From the NCBI GenBank assembly GCA_034434895.1, contig DAOTYI010000183.1, forward strand, positions 1 to 10,235: a stretch of 10,235 nt of DNA, given 5' to 3'. The notes beneath the pieces were generated by a model that was not told the origin of the DNA, did no database searches, and saw only the letters and a program-made list of their open reading frames with translations. How positions within the stretch are numbered: the first letter of the stretch is position 1; every line of letters starts with the position of its first letter. The translations under genes were made by a program, and so were the position numbers. Of the stretch, positions 1-4,658 are shown in pieces. Source of the stretch: DAOTXL01 sp034434895. GTDB taxonomy: Bacteria > Chloroflexota > Anaerolineae > JAAYZQ01.

Positions 1-133
1 TCAAAGCCCAGGCGATTCCACCGTCCGCCCGGTTGGGCAGGGGGGTCGGCGGGGCGTCGGCGCAGCCGGCCAACAGCCCGCCCATCCCCAACACCAGAAG
101 GAGCCACAACACCAACCTGAGATCGGGTCGCAT
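1..133 (-). CDS. N-terminus of a secreted lipoprotein, partial (runs off the left edge)
   Basis: Reading leftward from an ATG at 133-131, 44 codons are open to the window edge. The product starts with a textbook lipoprotein signal peptide: MRPDLR, then a hydrophobic stretch LVLWLLLVLGMGGLL, then the lipobox L-A-G-C with Cys at residue 24. After the Cys comes a Pro-rich, flexible linker (ADAPPTPLPN). The protein is therefore expected to be exported by Sec, diacylated at Cys24 and anchored on the outer face of the cytoplasmic membrane. The visible part carries no recognisable domain, so function is unknown. A sigma-70 promoter lies directly upstream and places the transcript start at or next to the ATG. 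It is transcribed away from the perR gene. A longer ORF covering 1-309 in another minus-strand frame has no such signal and is judged spurious. Confidence 0.75.
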   Translation of the reverse strand, partial: MRPDLRLVLWLLLVLGMGGLLAGCADAPPTPLPNRADGGIAWAL

Positions 134-139
134 AGGTCT

Positions 140-168
140 ATTATGCCCGGAATGGCCCCGCTTGTCAA
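140..168 (-). promoter_or_regulatory. Sigma-70 promoter of the lipoprotein gene, predicted leaderless transcript
   Basis: On the minus strand a perfect -35 TTGACA (168-163) is followed by exactly 17 bases and a -10 CATAAT (145-140, 5 of 6 to TATAAT). Counting seven bases from the end of the -10 puts +1 at 133, the A of the ATG. No room remains for a 5' leader or Shine-Dalgarno site. Between this promoter and the perR promoter (169-323) no gene is seen. Confidence 0.7.
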
Positions 169-323
169 CCCGTCCATGGGTCCTGTCTGAACCCTGTCAT
201 CGTCCAGGTGCCAGGCGCTTGAGGCGCTCCCTGGATACAAACGGTTCATGACGCCATGTGCAATTTGCTTCCCAGAGGCATCGGCCCGCCAGCTTGATGA
301 CCACGCCATGGTATGCCCTCGAT

Positions 324-352
324 TTGACAGGTCATTCTACATGTGCTATACT
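324..352 (+). promoter_or_regulatory. Sigma-70 promoter of the perR-like gene
   Basis: Perfect -35 TTGACA at 324-329, 17-base spacer, -10 TATACT at 347-352 with an extended -10 TGn (TGC at 344-346). Predicted transcript start is near 359, leaving a leader of about 45 bases before the ATG at 404. The CTATAG palindrome at 370-379 lies roughly at +11 to +20 of this transcript, so a bound repressor would block or stall polymerase. Confidence 0.75.
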
Positions 353-367
353 TCTTATGAAGAATGG

Positions 368-380
368 GTCTCTATAGAGT
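368..380 (+). promoter_or_regulatory. Predicted operator of the PerR-like regulator, copy 1 (autoregulation)
   Basis: GTCTCTATAGAGT contains a perfect 10-base palindrome CTCTATAGAG (370-379). The same 13 bases recur at 887-899 upstream of the ferritin gene. The position just after the perR transcription start fits autorepression. Assignment to the adjacent Fur-family protein is inference from location and from the shared element. Confidence 0.6.
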
Positions 381-403
381 ACAGATTTACAAGGGATGAT
401 GGG

Positions 404-841
404 ATGGATCCACAAGCCAGGTTCGAGGAACTGATGGGCAGGCTGCGAGAGCGTGAGTACCGGCTGACGCCGCAGCGCGTGGCCCTGCTGCGCCTCCTGG
501 CTGCCAGCGATGAACACCCCAGCGCAGCCATGTTGTATGACCGGCTCAGGGACCAGTTCCCAACCACCAGCCCGGGCACCATTTACAAAACGTTGAGCCT
601 GCTCAAAGAGATGGGCGAGGTGCTGGAGCTTGGTTTCAGCGACGACGACAACCGGTACGACGGGAATAAACCCTACCCGCACCCACACCTGATTTGTATC
701 CGCTGCCGAAAGGTCATAGACCCGGAGGTCAGCCTGACCCAAGACCTGATCCAGGAGGTGGCACAGCAATCGGGCTTTCGGATCGTCGGCCACCGGCTCG
801 ATTTTTATGGACTCTGCCCCACCTGTCAGGCTGGTGAATAG
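404..841 (+). CDS. perR: Fur-family transcriptional regulator, PerR-like
   Basis: A 145-residue Fur-superfamily repressor, the usual family length. An N-terminal winged helix (about 8-80) carries RLTPQR and the recognition region TSPGTIYKTLSLL; a C-terminal dimerisation/metal domain follows. Two CxxC pairs, C98-C101 and C138-C141, are the structural zinc site. The regulatory ligands align with Bacillus PerR H37, D85, H91, H93 and D104 as H38, D86, H93, H95 and D106. Asp106 is the PerR-type residue needed for peroxide sensing by iron-catalysed His oxidation. The D86-to-H93 spacing is one residue longer than in B. subtilis PerR. I chose the ATG at 404: AAGGGA (391-396) sits seven bases upstream and the protein then starts like family members. 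A longer in-frame ORF from 248 would run through the promoter and operator. It likely represses itself and the downstream ferritin gene; a different metal (Fe, Zn, Mn) cannot be excluded. Confidence 0.87.
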   Translation: MDPQARFEELMGRLREREYRLTPQRVALLRLLAASDEHPSAAMLYDRLRDQFPTTSPGTIYKTLSLLKEMGEVLELGFSDDDNRYDGNKPYPHPHLICIRCRKVIDPEVSLTQDLIQEVAQQSGFRIVGHRLDFYGLCPTCQAGE

Positions 842-886
842 CTCTGCCTATGCACCCTCTTCTTTTTTGCATCTTGTGGAGATTGA

Positions 887-947
887 GTCTCTATAGAGTC
901 CGGAACCTATCAGATTCTATAGTCTGGAAAGGAGGGAATCTATAGAC
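887..947 (+). promoter_or_regulatory. Cluster of three CTATAG operator-like sites upstream of the ferritin gene
   Basis: Copy 2 (887-899) is identical over 13 bases to the element in the perR leader. Copy 3 is a CTATAG core at 917-922 inside GATTCTATAGTCT. Copy 4 is an 8-base palindrome TCTATAGA at 939-946. Centres are at 893.5, 919.5 and 942.5, so spacings are 26 and 23 bases, slightly over two helical turns. No convincing -35/-10 pair stands apart from these sites; TATAGT (918-923) and TATAGA (941-946) are themselves -10-like, so operator and promoter probably coincide. Binding by the PerR-like protein is inferred. Confidence 0.55.
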
Positions 948-1013
948 AATACTCTGCGTTGGTGGGTCGAACAGATGGAACTCAAATCTGAAAATGAAAA
1001 GGAGATAACGAAA

Positions 1014-1568
1014 ATGGCAAAAGTAGCGCGAGAAATGGTTGAAAAGTCTGGAATCAACGTTGATGAGCTTCTGGAGCTGCTCATCACGAACGCTGCCGCG
1101 GAACTCACAACATTCTACTATTACACCATCCTGCGCGCCAACCTGATCGGGTTGGAAGGAGAAGGGATCAAGGAGATTGCCGAGGCCGCGCGCATCGAGG
1201 ACCGCAATCACTTCGAGGCCCTGGTGCCCCGCATCTACGAACTCGGCGGCAGGCTGCCTGACGACATGAAGGTCTTTCATGATATGTCAGCCTGTCCCCC
1301 GGCCAGCCTGCCCCAGGACCCGACAGACGTGCAGGCCATCCTCCGGGTGCTGGTCAATGCCGAGCGATGCGCCGTGCGGGGATACACTCACATCTGCAAC
1401 CTCACGGCCGGGAAGGATCATCGGACTTATGCCCTGGCCCTGGCCATCCTGAATGAGGAGATCGAGCACGAATCGTGGTTCTCCGAGTTCCTGGGAGAAG
1501 GGCCATCGGGTCACTTTATGCGGCGAGGGGAAACTTCTCCGTTCGTGCGTCCCTTTATGCCAGGGTAA
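1014..1568 (+). CDS. Dps-like ferritin (DPSL / thioferritin class)
   Basis: A 184-residue ferritin-like four-helix protein. The residues E30 (helix A), EDRNHFE at 62-68, A-E117-R-C119, and E149-I-E-H152 supply the carboxylate/His ligands of a di-iron centre. C94 (in SACPP) and C119 (in AERC) are 25 residues apart; a cysteine pair next to the di-iron site marks the DPSL or thioferritin class known from Sulfolobus, Pyrococcus and Bacteroides. Those proteins assemble into 12-subunit cages that oxidise iron with hydrogen peroxide and protect DNA and protein from oxidative damage; the same role is inferred here. I chose the ATG at 1014 because AGGAGA (1000-1005) sits eight bases upstream and the product then starts MAKVAREMV without the charged extension; the in-frame ATG at 975 lacks a good ribosome site. 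Preceded by three operator-like sites and followed by a strong hairpin, so it is probably a monocistronic, PerR-controlled unit. Confidence 0.85.
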   Translation: MAKVAREMVEKSGINVDELLELLITNAAAELTTFYYYTILRANLIGLEGEGIKEIAEAARIEDRNHFEALVPRIYELGGRLPDDMKVFHDMSACPPASLPQDPTDVQAILRVLVNAERCAVRGYTHICNLTAGKDHRTYALALAILNEEIEHESWFSEFLGEGPSGHFMRRGETSPFVRPFMPG

Positions 1569-1613
1569 GAGCCTGACCGGCACCTCTGGCTGTGTTTGAG
1601 AGGCAGAAGCGAG

Positions 1614-1640
1614 GGAGCCCCTGAGTCGCTCAGGGGCTCC
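1614..1640 (+). terminator. Perfect 12-bp hairpin after the ferritin gene
   Basis: GGAGCCCCTGAG (1614-1625) pairs without mismatch with CTCAGGGGCTCC (1629-1640) across a 3-base loop TCG. It starts 45 bases after the ferritin stop. No T-run follows (AACTCCTTGG), so it is not a canonical intrinsic terminator; it could end transcription partially, protect the ferritin mRNA 3' end, or separate expression of the two genes. Confidence 0.6.
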
Positions 1641-1676
1641 AACTCCTTGGGTCAGAATAACACCTGGAGGTTGACC

Positions 1677-1916
1677 ATGCGGAGATTTAGCCGGGCAGAA
1701 CTGGCCGGCTGCGACGGCCAGAACGGGGCGCCGACCTGTTTTGCCTTCGAAGGCAAGGTCTATGACGCATCCCACAGCTTCCTGTGGCAACGGGGCCGCC
1801 ATCAGGTTCGCCATCCGGCCGGCGTTGATTACACCGGCGGCCTGGGGGATGCACCTCACGGCGCAGATCTACTCGAACGGCTGCCGGTCGTCGGCATTCT
1901 GGTGGACGACGGCTGA
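1677..1916 (+). CDS. Small cytochrome b5-like haem-binding protein
   Basis: A 79-residue protein covering a single short cytochrome b5-like domain of the type annotated as predicted haem/steroid-binding protein. The pattern is characteristic: FSRAELA near the start, FEGKVYDAS (24-32), W37-x-x-G-R-H42, H46-P-A-G-x-D51, and AP-H61-GADLLERLPVVG at the end. H42, H46 and H61 are candidate haem ligands. There is no signal peptide or membrane segment, so it should be cytosolic. Physiological partner and function are not known; electron transfer or haem binding in anaerobes and microaerobes is a guess. The ATG at 1677 has GGAGG (1666-1670) six bases upstream; the open frame extends back to 1596, but that part covers the hairpin. 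It may share readthrough transcription with the ferritin gene. Confidence 0.78.
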   Translation: MRRFSRAELAGCDGQNGAPTCFAFEGKVYDASHSFLWQRGRHQVRHPAGVDYTGGLGDAPHGADLLERLPVVGILVDDG

Positions 1917-1952
1917 TGGACAGGGGGGCGCAGGCCAGGACTCGAACCCATC

Positions 1953-1981
1953 TTGCCCATTCGGCTCCTCTGTGCTACAAT
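1953..1981 (+). promoter_or_regulatory. Promoter of the nrtR gene
   Basis: TTGCCC (1953-1958), 17 bases, TACAAT (1976-1981) with an extended -10 TGC at 1973-1975. Predicted start near 1988, giving a short leader of about 15 bases that includes GAGG (1992-1995), seven bases before the ATG at 2003. No palindrome like the two upstream of pncA is seen here, so nrtR itself may not be autoregulated. Confidence 0.6.
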
Positions 1982-2002
1982 AACGTCCGTTGAGGCAGGT
2001 CG

Positions 2003-2683
2003 ATGTCTGAGACCGGCTCAGGTCCGCGCCCACTGGTCACAGTAGATGTGGTCATCTTTGCCCTGCGCCAGGGGGACCTCCAGGTGCTGCTGGTCCGGCG
2101 CAGGCAATGGCCCTATGCCGGGATGTGGGCCATCCCTGGCGGCTTTGTCGGCCCGGACGAGCCGCTGGAAGCTGCTGCCGTCCGCAAACTGGCGGAAGAG
2201 ACCGGCCTGACCGACGTCTATCTGGAGCAGCTGTACACCTTTGGCCGACCAGACCGTGACCCCCGTGACCGGGTGATCACCGTGGCCTACTTTGCCGTCG
2301 TGCCGGCGGGCCGCATCGTCCCCCGCGCCGCCGAGGACGGGGAGCATGTGCGCTGGTGGTCCATCTATCATCTGCCCCCCCTGGCCTTCGACCATGCCGA
2401 CATCCTGCACTATGCCCTCACCCGGCTGCGCTACAAGCTGGAATACACCGCCGTCGGCTTTGAACTGCTGCCGGAGACCTTCACCTTGAGCGAACTCCAG
2501 ACCGCCTACGAGATCGTCCTGGGTGAAAAGCTGGACAAACGTAACTTTCGGCGCAAAATCCTCAGCGCCGGCGTCATCGAGCCGAGCGGCGGTCGCCGCA
2601 GCGGCGAGGGCCGACCCGCCCGCCTGTACCGTTACCGGGAAGATGCTGTGGCCGAGGTCAAAGCCCGACGCCTGTTCCCATGA
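2003..2683 (+). CDS. nrtR: NrtR-type transcriptional regulator of NAD metabolism (Nudix + winged helix)
   Basis: A 226-residue protein with an N-terminal Nudix domain (about 10-140) and a C-terminal winged-helix domain (about 150-226), the architecture of NrtR. The Nudix box runs from G47 to L69: G-x5-E53-x7-R61-K62-L-x-E65-E66-x-G68-L. The catalytic pattern needs Glu after Arg; here it is Lys62, so hydrolase activity is probably lost, as in sensor-type NrtR proteins that bind ADP-ribose, a product of NAD turnover. In the family, ADP-ribose releases the repressor from its operators. The gene sits directly upstream of a promoter with two matching palindromes and an NAD salvage operon, which strongly supports the assignment. 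It has its own promoter, and a 132-base gap to pncA. An active Nudix hydrolase is the alternative, made less likely by K62, the DNA-binding domain and the context. Confidence 0.9.
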   Translation: MSETGSGPRPLVTVDVVIFALRQGDLQVLLVRRRQWPYAGMWAIPGGFVGPDEPLEAAAVRKLAEETGLTDVYLEQLYTFGRPDRDPRDRVITVAYFAVVPAGRIVPRAAEDGEHVRWWSIYHLPPLAFDHADILHYALTRLRYKLEYTAVGFELLPETFTLSELQTAYEIVLGEKLDKRNFRRKILSAGVIEPSGGRRSGEGRPARLYRYREDAVAEVKARRLFP

Positions 2684-2707
2684 CCCGATCCAGGGCAGAC
2701 CCCATTC

Positions 2708-2735
2708 TTGACAAATCGGCCGGGCTGTGTACAAT
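2708..2735 (+). promoter_or_regulatory. Promoter of the pncA-nadE-ahpD-like-pncB operon
   Basis: Perfect -35 TTGACA (2708-2713), 16-base spacer, -10 TACAAT (2730-2735). Predicted start near 2742. The last base of the -10 is the first base of the upstream palindrome, so repressor binding would cover the start site. Confidence 0.7.
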
Positions 2736-2755
2736 TAGTGTGAAACATACACTAA
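2735..2755 (+). promoter_or_regulatory. Predicted NrtR operator A
   Basis: A 21-base inverted repeat: TTAGTGT (2735-2741), 7-base spacer GAAACAT, ACACTAA (2749-2755). The arms match perfectly. It overlaps the -10 and transcription start of the NAD salvage operon, the position of a classical repressor site. Assignment to NrtR is inferred from the adjacent regulator gene. Confidence 0.78.
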
Positions 2756-2780
2756 AGGCCATTTCTTTTTGCGCCGGCTA

Positions 2781-2801
2781 TTAGTGTATAAAATACACGA
2801 A
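2781..2801 (+). promoter_or_regulatory. Predicted NrtR operator B
   Basis: A second 21-base palindrome with the same left arm: TTAGTGTAT (2781-2789), AAA, ATACACGAA (2793-2801); one mismatch between arms. The centre is 46 bases from that of operator A, and it ends three bases before the Shine-Dalgarno of pncA. Two sites could hold two dimers or support a loop; it could also act as a roadblock. Confidence 0.75.
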
Positions 2802-2815
2802 TTGGAGGTGTGACC

Positions 2816-3538
2816 ATGAATCTGGAGCAGCTTCTCCACGACAGCCGGCCCTTCCTGGGCTGGCTGGTCAACTGGCACGACAGCCGTCCCACCCTGGACC
2901 TGGCCGGCCTGATCGCAGAGGTTGGCGGCCCACACCGGGTTGCTGTCATGGCCGTGGATGTGATCAACGGCTTTTGCCACGAAGGTGCGCTGGCCAGCCC
3001 GCGCGTGGGCCGCATCGTCGGGCCGGTGGCCCGGCTGTTTGAGCGGGCCTACGACCTGGGCGTGCGCCATTTTGTCCTGCCCCAGGACACCCACGCCGCC
3101 GATGCGGTCGAGTTCGGCAGCTTTCCACCCCACTGTGTCGGGGGTACCGCTGAAGCGGCCACGGTGCCGGAACTGCAGAACCTGCCCTTCTCCCACCTGT
3201 TCACCCTCATCGAAAAGAACTCGATCCACGCTGCCATCGGCACCGGATTGGAAGCATGGCTGACGGCCCACCCGGAGGTGACCACCTTCCTCGTCGTCGG
3301 CGACTGCACCGACTTTTGTACCTACCAGCTGGCGATGCACCTGCGGCTGCGGGCCAACGCCTTTGGGCTGCGGGAGGTGCGGGTCATCCTGCCGATGGAG
3401 GGGGTGGACACCTTTGACACTCCGCTGGAGGTGGCCGAAAAGCTGGGCATCATGCCCCATCCCGGCGACCTGATGCACCTGATCTTCCTGTTCAGTATGG
3501 CCCAGAACGGCGTCGAAATCGTAGCCGGGGTGGTGTGA
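2816..3538 (+). CDS. pncA: Nicotinamidase (isochorismatase-family amidohydrolase)
   Basis: Hydrolyses nicotinamide to nicotinate and ammonia, the first step of the deamidating NAD salvage route, in the cytosol. The 240-residue protein shows the isochorismatase-family triad: D48 in MAVDVINGF, K134 in LIEKNS, and nucleophile C168 in GDCTDFCT. The nicotinamidase metal site is also visible: D91 and H93 in QDTH and H106 in FPPHCVGGT. The first 40 residues before the catalytic core are somewhat longer than in E. coli-type PncA. The ATG at 2816 is chosen because GGAGG (2804-2808) lies seven bases upstream; a GTG at 2810 is in frame but only one base from that site. It is the first gene of the operon, under the two predicted NrtR operators, and its stop is one base before the nadE start. 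A related amide hydrolase activity is possible, but the operon makes nicotinamidase the best call. Confidence 0.9.
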   Translation: MNLEQLLHDSRPFLGWLVNWHDSRPTLDLAGLIAEVGGPHRVAVMAVDVINGFCHEGALASPRVGRIVGPVARLFERAYDLGVRHFVLPQDTHAADAVEFGSFPPHCVGGTAEAATVPELQNLPFSHLFTLIEKNSIHAAIGTGLEAWLTAHPEVTTFLVVGDCTDFCTYQLAMHLRLRANAFGLREVRVILPMEGVDTFDTPLEVAEKLGIMPHPGDLMHLIFLFSMAQNGVEIVAGVV

Positions 3539-3539
3539 C

Positions 3540-4262
3540 ATGAACCTGGCCGACCGGATCGCCACCTGGTTGAGAGAGTATGCTGCCCAGGCCGGGGCCA
3601 GGGGGTATGTCGTCGGCCTGAGCGGTGGGATTGATTCGGCCTGCACGGCGGCGTTGTGCAGGCGGGCGGTCGGCGAACAGGTGTTGGCCGTCTGGATGCC
3701 CTGCCACAGCGTCGCGGAAGATGCGCAGATGGCGCAACTGGTGGCCGAGACCTTTGGCCTCCAGATGGTCGTGGTGGACCTGACATCGGTCTATGACACC
3801 CTGCTGGCTGTGTTGCCGGCCGGGATGTCCGACATGGCACGGGCCAACCTCAAGCCCCGGTTGCGCATGGCAACCCTCTACGCTCTGGCCCAGACACACG
3901 GCTACCTGGTGGCCGGCACCGGCAACAAGAGCGAGTGGCTGGTCGGGTATATGACCAAGTACGGCGATGGCGGCGTGGATGTGGAGCCGCTGGGCAACCT
4001 GTACAAGTGGCAGGTACGCGAACTGGCCCGTGAACTGGGGGTACCCCAACCGGTCATCGAGCGGCCACCCAGCGCCGGCCTGTGGGCCGGCCAGACCGAT
4101 GAGGGCGAGATGGGCATCACCTACAACGCCCTGGACACCATCCTGGCCGCCATCGAAGCAGGGAAGACGGAGGGCCTGGACCCGGCCCTGCTGGCCAAAG
4201 TGCAGCGCCTGATCGCCCTGTCCGCTCACAAGCGGGCCATGCCGCCGGCCTGCCCGGTGTAG
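3540..4262 (+). CDS. nadE: NAD synthetase, ammonia-dependent short form
   Basis: Converts nicotinate adenine dinucleotide to NAD using ATP and ammonia, the last step of NAD synthesis. The 240-residue protein is the synthetase domain alone; no N-terminal glutaminase domain is present, so ammonia rather than glutamine is the expected nitrogen source. Visible motifs: the PP-loop SGGIDS (28-33) for ATP pyrophosphate, N103-L-K-P-R-L-R-M for substrate and dimer contacts, GTGNKSEW (126-133), and the loop ERPPSAGLWAGQTDEGEMG (174-192) typical of NadE. The start ATG follows the pncA stop by one base, so translation is likely coupled. Ammonia released by PncA in the same operon could feed this enzyme, though that is speculation. 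The C-terminus ends soon after the last conserved block, slightly short for the family. Confidence 0.93.
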   Translation: MNLADRIATWLREYAAQAGARGYVVGLSGGIDSACTAALCRRAVGEQVLAVWMPCHSVAEDAQMAQLVAETFGLQMVVVDLTSVYDTLLAVLPAGMSDMARANLKPRLRMATLYALAQTHGYLVAGTGNKSEWLVGYMTKYGDGGVDVEPLGNLYKWQVRELARELGVPQPVIERPPSAGLWAGQTDEGEMGITYNALDTILAAIEAGKTEGLDPALLAKVQRLIALSAHKRAMPPACPV

Positions 4263-4274
4263 GAGAGAGGAGCC

Positions 4275-4658
4275 ATGACCACACGACTGGACCAATTTCG
4301 AGCCTATCGCTGGCGGATGAACGAGCGCATCCTGGGCGCCGGGCACCTGGGCATCAAGCGTTTCTTCAATCTGGACAGCAAAGCCTACGAGGATGGGGCG
4401 CTGCCGGGCCGGACCAAGGAACTGCTGGGCCTGGTTGCCTCGACGGTGCTGCGCTGCAACGACTGCATTGATTACCACCTCATCCAATGCGTCGAACTGG
4501 GGTTCACCGACCAGGAGCTGTACGAAGCCCTCAACGTAGCCCTGGTGGTGGGCGGCAGCATCGTCATTCCCCATCTGCGCCACGCCTTCGAGACGATCGA
4601 TCTGCTGCGCCAGGAGAGAAGGGACAAAGAACAGGAGACAAAGGAGGCAGTGCGGTGA
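4275..4658 (+). CDS. AhpD-like / carboxymuconolactone decarboxylase-family protein with CxxC
   Basis: A 127-residue all-helical protein of the carboxymuconolactone decarboxylase family. The AhpD-type redox site is intact: E49, C61, C64 and H68 in LRCNDCIDYH. The spacing E-12-C-3-C-4-H is the same as in Mycobacterium tuberculosis AhpD (Glu118, Cys130, Cys133, His137), where it supports thiol peroxidase or disulfide reductase activity. True decarboxylases of the family lack the CxxC pair, so a thiol redox role is more likely than ring metabolism. The C-terminal 15 residues are highly charged. It lies 12 bases after nadE (GGAG at 4262-4265 and GAGGAG at 4267-4272 upstream) and its TGA overlaps the pncB start by four bases (GTGA), so it belongs to the NAD salvage operon. 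Its job there is unknown; the substrate cannot be told from sequence. Confidence 0.85.
   Translation: MTTRLDQFRAYRWRMNERILGAGHLGIKRFFNLDSKAYEDGALPGRTKELLGLVASTVLRCNDCIDYHLIQCVELGFTDQELYEALNVALVVGGSIVIPHLRHAFETIDLLRQERRDKEQETKEAVR

Noticed and set aside
204..234. Weak stem (CCAGG/CCTGG arms around GCGC repeats) between the two divergent promoters
   Set aside because: Short arms, alternative pairings, and no transcript is expected to end there; not supported as a terminator or RNA gene.
248..403. 52-residue N-terminal extension of the PerR-like protein
   Set aside because: It would cover the perR promoter and operator; the product from 404 has the normal Fur-family length and start.
1938..1949. 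tRNA T-arm-like sequence on the minus strand (GGGTTCGAGTCC)
   Set aside because: The T stem pairs poorly, and no anticodon arm, D arm or acceptor stem can be built around it; it overlaps the nrtR promoter region. Chance match, or at most a remnant.
4487..4654. Longer N-terminus of pncB starting at ATG 4487
   Set aside because: It would overlap the AhpD-like gene almost fully, lacks family similarity, and GTG 4655 has an ideal Shine-Dalgarno seven bases upstream.
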